From Nephromyces sp. MM_2019 (Eukaryota; Apicomplexa; Aconoidasida; Nephromycida), in the NCBI GenBank assembly GCA_015657535.1, contig JADHZB010001554.1:2530-29606 (forward strand): 27,077 nucleotides of DNA. The letters run 5' to 3'. The position numbers and the translations under genes are program-made. The notes beneath the pieces are model-generated. The model saw only the letters and a program-made list of their open reading frames with translations, was not told the DNA's origin and made no database searches. Position 1 is the first letter of the stretch, and the number at the start of each line of letters is the position of its first letter. Positions 8,398-19,049 of this stretch are shown piece after piece.

Positions 8398-9400
8398 TCA
8401 CATGCTTTTTCTTCACAATATGCCAAAAAATCGATCAAGCGCATACACATACCAACCTCAGAAAACCAACTCGCTCCACAGTTTGGAACGTCAGCAAAAA
8501 GCTAGGAAAAGGTTAAAATTGGCTTGCGCTCCCCCATCAAGCAACTCGAAGAGCCGATATGCCGCTAAAAAACGGAGGAATCGCAAATTGTAGCAGAATG
8601 TATCAGAAAAGGAAGAAGCAGGACATTCTGTGGAAAAATAAGCGACGAGGATGAAAGAATCGAAAAGTTTCTATGAAGAGGGGCGTTTTCAGAACTCGCC
8701 ACTGTTTCCAGCGACACACACCACCAATTGGCTGTGTAGCAATGTGTCAGGATGGCGGTAGTTCACTCCCCACGGGGTGATGTGTGTGGGAAGAAACCAC
8801 AGCCGCTGCGCAGGAAGAGTAAGATGGAGAGAGAACTCTTCGGCCCCGCTTTGTTGTGAGAGTGGGGATGTGCAGGGAGCGTGCTTCGCTGCTTCAGGGT
8901 GAAGTGTACGTTGGAGCGTGTGTTGGTGTGTGTGTGTGTGTGTTGGGATGGAGTGCGTATGTAAATGCGGTGTGTTGGAGTGGAGTGCGTGTGTGTTGGA
9001 GTGTATGTGTATTGGAGTGCGTGTGTATTTCTGGTGCATATTGTAGTGTGTGTGTGTTTTCGTTGCGTAGCATTACATTGTCCATCGAGTGCGTTGGAGT
9101 GAGACACTACAACGCACTCGATGTTTCGATGAACAGAAGTGCCTTTCAGCTGTATAGCAGCGATATTTCCACGTATATACAATTTTTTATCAGATAGGCG
9201 AATGTCAGTGTGTGTAGTAGCAATGTGCTTCAAAGTATCAAATATCAGTGTCACTTACATACTAGTAGTGCTTTTTGGTGTTCATTTTTTTTGTATTACG
9301 TTGATGTTTGTTTATGTTTACGTTAGTAACATAACTCAGATCCAACGTGTTGATAACGTAACTCTATCAAATTACTAGGAAAGGGGAAAGTAGGAAGTCC
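8398..9400. other. Unassigned GC-richer block with GT-rich tract
   Basis: Bases 8500-8900 are richer in G+C than their surroundings. A 63-codon plus-strand ORF at 8402-8593 encodes a very basic peptide (ending AAKKRRNRKL) with no recognised family. A GT-rich tract on the plus strand spans about 8905-9060 (recurring ttggagtg/tgtgtg words). Both strands have open frames through it. By analogy with EIF5B, a TG-sense intron of a plus-strand gene is possible, but unproven. Confidence 0.4.
9083..9123. repeat. Perfect 14-bp inverted repeat, 13-base loop
   Basis: catcgagtgcgttg (9083-9096) and its exact reverse complement caacgcactcgatg (9110-9123) flank gagtgagacacta. The arms have 8 of 14 G/C, so the hairpin should be stable in RNA or single-stranded DNA. 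It sits immediately 3' of the GT-rich tract. Confidence 0.97.
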
Positions 9401-12400
9401 CATAATGCATGAGGGGGTGGAGGCGTGGAGATGCACTGTATGTACACTACGTTGCAGCTGCCGTTCACCGCAGATAAACTGCGATATAAATAGGTATGAT
9501 AAAGCGAAGAATGCTGATAGCAATGCAAGTAGAAGGCAATACCTCTAAAAGTGAATAATGCTTTACAACATATAGATCTCATCATAACCATAAAAACGGA
9601 AGTTTTCTCCGGAAAAAGCACCAAAGTCATTCAGTTGGGCGGTAGCCTCCAAATCAGTTGTTTATACGGTCAAGGAGACGGACTTTTTCTAAAATTATCT
9701 GCTTGCGAGCTAAACATCTCCAAAATATGAATTTTGTTGGTTTCTGATTGAAATTGCAGTAATCGCGAGGCTTTATCGGCATAAGTCGGCACCAAAAAAT
9801 TTTTACTTTTCTCTATGTGCTGCTCGGATGTATACACTGAGAAAAATCAGTGAAATACTCAAACTTCTTCTAGTGTAATGATGTATTTTCAAAGCTGAAT
9901 ATTTGGTAGCTAAGCATACAGTTCATTTATGATTTCATCGAAGCTGTTTTCTACAAAGCTTGAAGGAAAAATTCCCGAGAAATGAGTGGATAACAGAACT
10001 TAAATAATCCTTCCTATGGAATCATAAATCTACCATATATATGCAAATCTGGTATTTAGAGCCTGAAAGAACGTCCTTGCAAAGATTAGATCTGTGGAAC
10101 TGTTTCTTTTCTGAATTTTTTTGCGGCAGTATACTCGAGAGGACAGATTTTTTTTTCCACGAGCCTCATTAAAGCTATCATATCTGAAAAATCAGATTCA
10201 ATCTAAAATAAAGGATGATAAACCGCAAAGAGAATACTCTTTGACTTAGTGAGTAAAAACTATTCAAGAAGAATTTGGTTTCTTGTCAAAAAGCAGCCTT
10301 AGCCGTAGTAAATCAGGCAATTCAGTTACAGAAAAAAGCACAAAAACCTGGGCGAAAACTCGGGTCAAATTCAATGACTTTTTGCCAAAAAAGACAAAAA
10401 TCTCTCTCAATATATCAAGGCTAAAGTAAGTAGTTTTGCCATGAAAAGAACATCATGTGAATACTTTTTCTGAAGTTTTTTCACTTTAAAAAGGAAATTT
10501 ATAAAGCTTTTTTATTGATAAATATGTCGATCTTATTCAAGTATTTAAGCATTACTTTAGTAATTTTTCAAGAAGATATGTAAGGGGAATACAATCATCT
10601 TAATAAACCTTTCTTCAAAAAAATTGATGACTCATCTTAAGTTGCTCACAGTACTCAAAAAACGACGGTTTTTTCATTCACACTAATTTTTGAATGTATG
10701 CGGTATCCTCACGCAGTGGATCAATTCAAGCCCCTCCTCTACAGAAAATTTTTACCTAAAGTCTCAATAAGATGAAGCTAAAATGGAGGTATCATATCAG
10801 TACTGATGAGATATAAAAAGGGTTTTCTAAAAGATGAGGAGAGTTTTCTATGAGATATAAAGAGAGTTTTTAAAAGGCATAACCAGATATCCCCTTCACT
10901 ACCAAAAAGACATGTACATCAGCAGATGAAATTGTAGATAAAACTTCTCTATGCATCAGTAAGGTAAAACGTGGCTATTGTAATACTCGTTTTAAAGTAT
11001 TATCAGAACCATAGAATCAAAAAAAAAACTCAAAATTTTCCCCATCATATGTATTCCTCTACCTACAGCCTCTATCTTGATGAGATTTGTTTTCTTTTCT
11101 AAATTACATCAAAGCGTACGAAAAATACTTCAGTGAAATCAGCAAGTTTATGCTGTTCAGCATGGTATCACTCTATCAGCTAGCAAATCATCATATACAA
11201 ATATATAAGTGGAATAAGACCGATTCACGGTCACCTTCTAGGCACCTTTTAAGTAACACCACCGAGCACACACATTAGAAAGATAAATTGCTCATGATCC
11301 CTTTGAGACTCTCTTCTAGTGCCTTAAGAAAATCTATTTTTCTCATGAGATCGGAAAGATTTTAGTAATGAAAACGAAAGCTTCTCAATCAATTTGATGG
11401 CCTTTGGCTTACATTCCAGTTTTTTTATGTTTCCTTAACTTCAACTGCCTCACTTGGGAAACTCTTTATGCAGGTTTGGGCATAGCAAAGAAATAGCAGC
11501 GTAAAGTGTGTGTGTATGGCTGCTAGATATAGCCTTTTTTTCCTGTTTTTTAAGCTTATGAACACAAGAAGAATTGTTTTATAGTGTATGCAAGGGTCAT
11601 TTAATGAATCTTTGGATTACTTAGATGTGAATTTGAATGATTTAGACTGTGAATTTGGATGATTTACACACATACCTATTCATTAGAGTTTCAATCTTTT
11701 TTGCAATCGAAAACCTCATGAGAAGTGTGTATATTTTTTATAATATATACACAAAGTTATACATATGCTTGTTTCTATTCCCAATATGTCTATTTGGTGT
11801 AATATCTCCTCTTTTTGTACAATATTTGTGCCATATTCTCGATATACATACCCAAATTGGTTAATATACACTCTATTCCTTGATATTCCCCTGCAAGTTA
11901 CCGGTATCTTATCGCCTAAGCTGCTACTTTTTGTATGATGTTACTAGGAAACTGCTATATCACCACAAAAGCTGCACACACCACCCTTGAAAGTACTCCC
12001 ATCTACTCTAGGCTTGCTTTTATGATGATATACGGAAAGATTATATACTAAAAATTCTTCTTGTGATATAGTACAATAGCTCAAATCACCTTTTCTTCTC
12101 ACTTCTAAAGTATGTAATCCTTCTGTGTGCTGCCAGAATCACTCGAAGCAGCTTTTTTTCCTCTTTTATCTCCGCGGCTCAGATTGCTAGGCTTTTCTTA
12201 AACCTAGCGAATGGTGAAAAAATCAAATTTTTAAACCCAAAACTTTCGGATAATTCACTTGAGTCTTCAATTCAGCAAACACCTGTGAAGCTATTCTAGC
12301 ATTTGAGTGTTGCCTACTCAGCTGTTCTGTGTGCTAATCAGCATATTTTCAGCCACTTTGTGGAAAACTGTGGACATACTTTAAGAGGCTATGAAAAGCG

Positions 12401-13300
12401 CCCATAGCCCATGCCTTGTTACAATGTAGTTACCATTCTTTAAACCTAGAATGCTTTAAAAGGCTGTGAAAAGCGCAAACATCTCAACTCTTTACAATCT
12501 GATTATCATTCTTTAAAACTGGAATGCTAATGTTATGCATTTGCCTTAATTGATACATCCTGCAGATCATGCCTCTGCTTGCGTGTGGAGCTCCAAAAAG
12601 GTAGGAATGGCAGCTAATCAGCTGCTCTCAGGAGTACCCACCAGGAAGCACTTTGTTTGCTCCTTTTCTTGTATTTTTCTCATACGCGCGCGCTTCAGCT
12701 TCACTGATATACCGAGGTTTTCTTAGGTGCTAGTGAAGAAAATTTATGGGGAAGGATGCTCAGCTTTTTTTAATTTTTTGGATTTTCTGTGAGTAGCATC
12801 GATTTCTTTGTGGGATCCCTCTGCTCAGATCCATTTCTTTAAAGATCTTTTCCTCCTTTGTGATATTCTGCTTCCTGAGATGGAGGCCTTAGAATGAAGG
12901 CTCTTCTTAATGTTTCTTTGATTTTGTGGTCCTTTCATATTTTGTTTGCTTCTTCTTTCATGCTTCTTTGCTTTTACTTCTTCTTCGGTGTTTATTCGAT
13001 ATTTATTCTTCCATCCTTTCATTGTAGGCATTGCTGCTGTTTTTTTCCGGCAGTACTTCAAATATAGATCAATTTATCCTTCAAGCGTCTTCCTGTGCTG
13101 TTTTTGTTTTGCATCAGAATGTATAGCAGCTAAATGGATTGTTTTCCACGGATAAGACCTGAACTTCTTATTGTAACTTTTGCATTATTCCGAGATATAG
13201 TGACTGCCGCTTTTTTATAATGGCATGACCGTTATGTCATATAAGAATCCCTAACGGCTGCCGCACACGAATTGCTCTTTCTGTCGTGGAAAGCTTAGAA
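9401..13300. other. A+T-rich region without a supported gene
   Basis: Irregular A+T-rich sequence with frequent T or A runs and stops in all frames. It holds a ~75-bp direct duplication at 12378-12526 and short GAGATATAAA-type repeats near 10800-10880. One stretch at 13028-13120 follows a good acceptor and is discussed as a finding. Exons of an unidentified plus-strand gene may lie in the distal part. Confidence 0.5.
12378..12526. repeat. Diverged direct duplication, about 75 bp
   Basis: Two adjacent copies, each starting ctttaaNagg ctNtgaaaagcgc and ending taNcattctttaaa followed by ctNgaatg, at about 12378-12451 and 12453-12526. They differ at scattered positions, so this is an old tandem duplication. 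Confidence 0.8.
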
Positions 13301-13312
13301 GCTTAGCTTTAG

Positions 13313-13630
13313 AGGATTCTGTTGGCTCCAGCCGGTTTGAATGAGCGCTTTTTTGTAAGGTAAGCTTAATCCCCTCCTACTGGGCTGGTGAAATTGCTGA
13401 ATATTGTCGACATATCTAACACAAAGAGGCTATCAGCTCTCTTAATGATCTATTTAACCAATAATCGATCTCGATAGAATGGTGAAGCTTCTGTTGTTCG
13501 CTTTTTCTGGGGGCTCTCTCAGACGTTTAACGAATTTTGGAGTCAAGATTACTTTGTAGAGGAATTGGAATATGATTCTAATTTCGCCATTGCTCAAAAG
13601 ATGAAGACACTTTACAGACATCTGGATTGA
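13313..13630 (+). CDS. Possible last two exons of an unidentified gene
   Basis: Exon A 13313-13354 (RILLAPAGLNERFF) follows GCTTTAG and ends at TTT|GTAAGG. Exon B 13478-13630 follows CTCGATAG and encodes 50 residues beginning NGEASVVRFFWGLSQ and ending KMKTLYRHLD, with TGA at 13628. Both are phase 0, so they join cleanly. The peptide looks protein-like (aromatic and acidic alternation), but I do not recognise a family. It ends 269 bases before the TRAPPC2 start. Open stretches of this size also arise by chance, so this is tentative; exon B is the better supported half. Confidence 0.28.
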
Positions 13631-13899
13631 GATATTTTCTTCCTCTATTATCTTTGTAATAGCCTGGCACCCGCGGCGTTTGTTTCTTTACTTTTATTCC
13701 TGCCGTTCATACCCTTTTTTTACTAGAATAAAAATCCAATAATTGGCCATTATTAAAGCTTATTATTTTACAACTGCAAGACATGCCATAAGTGCGAGTT
13801 CATATGCTTTTTCCCACGTTTTAGAATTACTCTTTTTCTTTTCTTATAATTTTCTTCTCTTCATCGTTTGCATTAAATCAACACTTACAGGTGAGAACG

Positions 13900-14134
13900 A
13901 TGCAGACAAACTCCGTAGTATTAGTTTTCATGATAATTGGAAAGGGAGATATTCCCCTTTATGAGGCTGACCTTTCTACTCCCGGATTGAGGGATGATGC
14001 TCCTCATTTGAATCAATTCATCATTCACCAAGCTTTGGATTCGGTGGATGAGCTGGTTTGGAACACAAGCAGTATGTATCTGAAGATATGCGATTCGTAT
14101 AGTAACTTCTTTGTCTCAGCTTATTGTACAGCTG
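13900..14134 (+). CDS. TRAPPC2: TRAPPC2 exon 1
   Basis: 78 codons plus one base, ending FFVSAYCTA at the donor GCTG|GTAAAA. Reading through the donor gives a non-homologous tail (KNPQQADF...) ending in a stop at 14193, which confirms the intron. Confidence 0.95.
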
Positions 14135-15187
14135 GTAAAAATCCACAGCAGGCAGATTTTTGTCGAGATTTTTTCAAGCTTGCTGGACTTTGATTCGAAC
14201 TCTTTGTGCAGCGAATTATCTCTTGCTTTTTACTAGGAAAATTTTATCTTCTTATGCTTCTTATCCTATAATGTTGATGACATGGCTCGCTGTGGTCATC
14301 TCTTTCTTTAATAAGCTTCATGCGTACCTAAAATGTTGCTAAAATTCTGGTTTTTTGGCGTAGAAAAAGCAGCCATTCGTTCTAAACTTCTCTTCTTTGC
14401 TTGAAGCTGATTTTTTCTATTGATTACACAGCTTTAAACTTGCCTTTGCAAGATTAATTTGTGTGGCTCCTCATATTGTGCTATATCAACCTTATTTCTT
14501 CTGATGCGTTATATTCGTTTTGCTTTCACGGCAAATGAAGTGGAGTTTTTAGCTGCGGTAATGCTGCTTTGTCGGTTGGTATGAAATTAAGTATAAAAAA
14601 CCACCGGCGACCGCCTCATCCCTGTTTGCAGACCAAGTCCCTGCTCTGCCTGCAACAAAGCCTTCGATTGTGGGCATATGCTTTGTAGTTCAGTAAATCC
14701 ACCCTGTAGATATGAGGGTGATATGATACTTTTATCTTCTCTTGCTTGAATATTTTTATTTTTCGTGCCATGGAGCCAGGAATTTTTTTTTTACCTCGGA
14801 AGATTAAGTGATTAAACTCTCTGCATATGATAATTTCTTTTCGCACCTTGTACTCTAAAAAATTAAGTGGAAGTGGAATAGTATTTGCTGATAAAAGCAT
14901 ACAAAGTCCAAATTAATTAGTGAATTTCTAATAAATAATGCTAATAACTTTTACTATTCACTTTTATTAAATCTACGTTGGAAACTTTCTGCTCTGCAGG
15001 TCATCTGAGATTTATGCTACTCCATAAGAATAAATCCAGCGAAGAAAGGATTAAGGCTTTCTTCTCTCAGGTCCACGAGCTTTATCTTAAAATTTTGCTC
15101 AATCCTCTTTACGAGATCAATGGTGTCATTAAAAGTGTTCCATTTGACCAGAGAGTCCGACTTGCCGCAAAAGAATGTCTTCATTGA
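13900..15187 (+). CDS. TRAPPC2: TRAPP complex subunit 2 (sedlin), two exons
   Basis: Core subunit of the TRAPP vesicle-tethering complex, which acts in ER-to-Golgi and Golgi traffic; longin-like sedlin fold. Exons 13900-14134 and 15000-15187 join in phase 1 (G|GT = Gly79) and give exactly 140 residues, the human length. Conserved blocks: HLNQFIIHQALDSVDELVW (36-54), MYLKICDSYSNFFVSAYCTA (59-78), GHLRFMLLH (79-87), AFFSQVHELYLKILLNPLYE (98-117) and the C-terminal FDQRVR. Residues altered in human spondyloepiphyseal dysplasia tarda (Asp47, Ser73, Phe83) are all present at the same numbers. The ATG has A at -3, and the frame gives VVLVFMIIGKGDIPLYEADL like the first strand of sedlin. Another ATG eleven codons in (Met11) is too late for the fold. 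Identification is by direct recognition of the family. Confidence 0.96.
14135..14999 (+). other. TRAPPC2: TRAPPC2 intron
   Basis: 865 bases, GTAAAA..TCTGCAG, A+T-rich and without the CA/TG arrays that fill the EIF5B introns. ORFs within it (14160-14342 plus, 14616-14900 minus) show no recognisable family. Confidence 0.93.
15000..15187 (+). CDS. TRAPPC2: TRAPPC2 exon 2 and stop
   Basis: Starts after TTTCTGCTCTGCAG and encodes GHLRFMLLHKNKSSEERIKA through LAAKECLH; TGA at 15185-15187. Matches the second half of sedlin without gaps except one residue after His87. Confidence 0.96.
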
Positions 15188-15245
15188 ATATATGGCTTTT
15201 TGTACTCATGAAATAGCACACACGCACAAGATATCCGCTTATTTT

Positions 15246-15840
15246 TTAGTGAAGTTGAGGCGAAAACTGATCAACTAAGGCTAATTTTCTTAGCTCCAAA
15301 AAATGATTTTCTGTCTGCAAATATTCCATGAAATAGTCTGCTCCTAGTGCTATCGCTACGCCACCTTGTGCCCACGGTTGGTTGAATATTTCTAGCTATA
15401 TAAGGGGATTTTTGTATACACAGATTGAAGGGAACTTCAGTTAATGCAATGTGTGCGCTAATGCATTTCCCGCAAGCATATTCAAGAAGAATATATGCCT
15501 ACTTCAATGGATTGGCACTTAATTACAAACTAAGCAAAGAACTTGCTTATGCTTCGGGTGGAATCTCTTTCGGGTATTTTCCCTGGCATAATATCTATTG
15601 TCTTCATGAATACTCCAATAGTTTTGCGGTGAAACTACAAGGCTTTACCTGGTACTTTGAAGTGAGCTAAAAAAAAGAAATTTTTAAGCCAAAAACTGGT
15701 AATACTGTAGTCAAAGATGTTGGATTTTGCGGGCAATAATAAATTGCTTAAATAAATGCTAAAAATATCTCCCTCATCAGCGAAAAAAATTTCCTGGGAA
15801 CCCTCCAATGCTTTGCAAATTTGACATAAAGTTACGAAGG
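15246..15840 (-). CDS. Possible last two exons of a gene convergent with TRAPPC2
   Basis: Sense-strand exon A is 15840-15649, after the acceptor GTGATATTACAG. It has 63 stop-free codons beginning FVTLCQICKALEGSQEIFFA and ends at the donor CCAG|GTAAAG. Exon B is 15391-15246, after ATATAGCTAG, reading IFNQPWAQGGVAIALGADYF to a TAA at 15248-15246. The donor phase (1) and acceptor phase agree, joining as KVP-E-IFNQPW. I do not recognise the protein. The agreement of acceptor, donor and phase is suggestive, but open runs of this length occur by chance here. The overlapping 82-codon plus-strand ORF at 15425-15670 is an alternative reading. Confidence 0.25.
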
Positions 15841-15849
15841 CTGTAATAT

Positions 15850-18740
15850 CACAAAGAGTGCAATTCTTGTGATCAGAAAGAAATTATTCACCCTTTATCT
15901 GCCGGTGTGAAATATGACCAACTTTTTATTCAGTTTAGGAGGAATTACTTTCAAAAGTCAATGGAAACTGCCCGCTTACTAGGTGGTAGCTTAATGCATA
16001 TCATTTGGCTTTAGTTTTTTCTTTTCGTAAAATCCAGCTACCACCACTCCTTTTTAATTTTTTGCTTTTCCTCAGTTGCGGCGAATGTCGCAAAGAGACT
16101 TGCCAAAAATTCGGCTCTCTTCCGCTTCCGCTACTTTATTATGGATGGATTAGCTGCCACACACTATTGCTACTTGATAAGCTGCTGTCAGGTGGTGGTT
16201 AATTCAAGGAATCCGGTTCTGCAAATAAATGCTGCTTTTCTTTCACATTCCACTGCAAGCTCTGGTGGGCATAGCGTATTTATCAGGGTTGTTTGATAGC
16301 GGGTGATGCAGTTTTTTAAAATTATTTCCCTGAGAACTAGAATCAGAGTCATCATCAATCTCAGTTATTGAATTATCATTCACTTCTTTTAAAATTAAAG
16401 TTTTTATGTTTTTTAAAACACAGTCACTGTAATCTGAAAAGTTAAATATAACCTATAGAGACTGACCTCGAAAGATAAATATAACCTAGAGAGAGACTGG
16501 AACCTCGAAAGATGAATATAACCATTCAAGCTACTATAACCTCAAAAGATAATCTAACTTCTAAAAGCGCTGCGAGCATGGTGGCTATGCGCTGCTTCTT
16601 TAACATGTTTTGAAAAATTACTTAGGTATTGGTTCATGCATCCATCCCGGATTTCTTTTTGGTGCGTATAAAGTAAAATATATTTACTTATCATTTCGCC
16701 TGCTATTGAAGCATACATAAAAGTAACTCCTGATCAGATTCATTGCTTTATATTAGTTCAAATACATTTTTAAAATTCGGAACATGTTTTTTCTGAAGAC
16801 TTCTGTGCGTTTTGTAGCGCTCGCTATTCAGTGGGGATATATTTCTGAAATTAAATACTCTTATATATTTAATTGGTTTTTTACGCATTTTTGTTTTGGG
16901 TATAGCCTCCGTTTTTCATTTCGTCCTAAAGATGCTTCCAATGTTGTAATATTTTCGCGTGTATCGAATCAGCAAGACTATTGCAAGGCGCGAAGAATAC
17001 CACTGAAGACAAAACTCTGTGGCTTTAGGATATTTTTCTTGTAAAGTGGTGCGACTAACAAGCAGGTCAGGCGGTGCAGAGCCAGCGCTGTTGCTTATTG
17101 ACTGTGTAGCGGATGAAATCGTGTGCTTCTTTTTTTATCATGCGGGAACAAACGGCTAAAGCCGTGTTTACTAATGTATGACCCCATAGTATCTTCCAGC
17201 TACGCTGTAAGTTATTCTGGGTAGCCTTGATAAACTTGCTTCATTTAGACAATCTTTATTTAAGCGATTTGATGCCTTCCTACATTGTAGATTGTGAAAT
17301 CAGGAGTGATGTCGTGGCCGTGCACGTATTATGGGGAAGTATTTGCTTGGCTCACATTATTACGTCACGTTCAGTGTAAACAAGAGACTAGGAGATCTGG
17401 CTTTGCTAGCAGAGCTTGCCTAGTAGTGGGGATAACCTTTTTCCATGTCGATGCACCCTTAAGAATATTACGTCATCTCGCTGTAGTAGTACATTAATAA
17501 TAGGTTGCTACCGGGGTTTCAGCCATTTTTTAGAGTGATTCAGTGGGCAGAAATATCATTTTTACGCTTCGAACAACGCAGTGAATTTATACACGCGGGA
17601 GAGTAGGATGTGGTGCATATGAATTAGAACCTGCAGCGTTATCTTTTTCCATGTACACTAGTGAAAATATTTTTAATGCTGTTATTTCAATGATATGAGG
17701 AGGGAAAACACCAGGAAGTGCCCCTTGTTCGCCGCCATTTTTTACGTTGAGAAACCTACGCTGCTAAAATAAAGAGCATACGTAGGATTATTCAGCTTGG
17801 AGTTATGGTAGCAACTGCTCAGCCTATTAGTTTAAAACGAATAACCAAAGGTAGAAGCAGGCTTGCACCAAGCTAAACGGAATAGAAATCATTTTATAGT
17901 ACGCAGCTTTCATAAAAGAGGATTTTCAAAAGGTAGTTACTAGAATTTTGCCTTTCCAGAGTTCCCACGCACAGCCGCACATGTTAGTGCAAATCAGCTT
18001 TTCTATCAGATGCAAGGTAATACACCTACTGAAAGCTTCAATGGATAATGAAGTCATCACTACCTAAAATTATTTTCCTAGTCAAAAATGATATCCAGGG
18101 GAAAGGGGTATCAAAATAGCTCACTGCTTAGTAATCTCTCATTTCTTATTAAAGCAGCTTCTTCAGTGACAATTTTTTGATGAGTGGCCAGGCCATTCTT
18201 CGAGGGCAGTACGCAGCAATTAGCCTGCCTTGCTGTATGTTTTTAGTGGATTTTGACATCAATAAATTCGATCTTTTTAATGCTACAAAGCCACCTGTGT
18301 TGCAACACAGACCCGCACAAACATGTTCCCTAATGCGAGTGAAGCTTTTTTATACCACGTATTTATTCTGCAGATTATTTACTGATTGAAACTCTCATGT
18401 TTTACGCAGTTTTCCGTCAGGGTAGCTTTGTCCCCATAGCTGGAGGGACACTGATTAGTGTGTAAGTGCATATATATCATATTGCATTAAGCTTCCCGAT
18501 CTGGTGTAGACTAAAAAGGCCAGGGGAGGATGTAATATTTCCTGGTATATCCTTCAGGAAATCGTATTAAATACACTTTTAAATACCATTTTTTATGTTA
18601 ACAGCTCAACATATCCATATATAAATACCTTCCAATAATGTAGTTATCATATGGCTTTCAATTTTTTTCAATTTCTCCTGGTAGGCATCGGGCTCAAATG
18701 GCCTTGTATACTTGCACCTACGGAGGCAACATACTGGCAT
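15850..18740. other. Region without a supported gene
   Basis: Irregular sequence with stops in all frames apart from scattered 50-85-codon runs. A plus-strand stretch at 16076-16191 lies between a good acceptor (TTTTCCTCAG) and CAG|GTGGTG, with an open frame beginning AANVAKRLAKNSALFRFRYF. It has no identified homologue. A degenerate tandem repeat sits at 16441-16560. Nothing else supported. Confidence 0.5.
16441..16560. repeat. Degenerate ~36-bp tandem repeat, about 3 copies
   Basis: Recurring aaatataacct ... gac/actg/ctat ... acctcgaaagat blocks at about 16443, 16478 and 16513, the last ending acctcaaaagat. Unit length drifts from 35 to 37 bases. Confidence 0.75.
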
Positions 18741-18744
18741 AAAA

Positions 18745-19041
18745 TTAAACTATTTCCTGTTCTTTTTTTTTTGCTTTTCGAACTTCCTTGTCTATCTTTT
18801 GCATTTCATCGCTGAATTTTGTTTCCCTCTGGTATATACAAACAAATAATCCCATTAAGAAAATGATTAATATCAAAACTATAAATATCGAGAGCAAGTA
18901 GAATATAGCTGGAGAGGTTACTTGAGTGCGCGCTGCATAACCTTGGCCATAATTTTGGTTGTGCAAATGAGATTGAGAAGAATACCGAGAGAAGGCAATT
19001 GCCGGGATATATTTCGAGGCGTTTAAAAATTGAGCTCCCAT
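18745..19041 (-). CDS. Putative small single-pass membrane protein, unidentified
   Basis: 98 codons from ATG at 19041 (A at -3 and G at +4, a good context) to TAG at 18747-18745. An N-terminal polar part (residues 1-44, Ser/Tyr/Gln/Asn-rich) is followed by one strong hydrophobic segment, SPAIFYLLSIFIVLILIIFL and MGLFVCIY (about 43-70). A highly charged tail follows (KFSDEMQKIDKEVRKAKKKE). This layout suggests a type of bitopic or tail-anchored-like protein with a cytosolic basic tail; the topology is inference. The frame remains open upstream to about 19105, where an acceptor-like AAATAG occurs, so a longer spliced version is possible. No family recognised. Confidence 0.38.
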   Translation of the reverse strand: MGAQFLNASKYIPAIAFSRYSSQSHLHNQNYGQGYAARTQVTSPAIFYLLSIFIVLILIIFLMGLFVCIYQRETKFSDEMQKIDKEVRKAKKKEQEIV

Positions 19042-19049
19042 GATCCTCA

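Noticed and set aside
8402..8593. 63-codon basic ORF ending KKRRNRKL
   Set aside because: Not listed as a gene: an A-rich sequence gives Lys/Arg codons by chance, and no family or splice context supports it. Kept only as a hint within the 8400-9060 finding.
12825..13061. Minus-strand Lys/Arg-rich 78-codon ORF
   Set aside because: It is the complement of a T-rich pyrimidine stretch that looks like the tract before a plus-strand splice acceptor at 13027.
13891..14193. Reading TRAPPC2 as a single 100-codon ORF
   Set aside because: The sedlin similarity stops exactly at the GTAAAA donor (14135) and resumes at 15000; the last 20 codons are intron.
15425..15670. Plus-strand 82-codon ORF after TATACACAG
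   Set aside because: No homologue recognised, and it competes with a minus-strand two-exon reading of the same DNA; chance ORFs of this length are expected.
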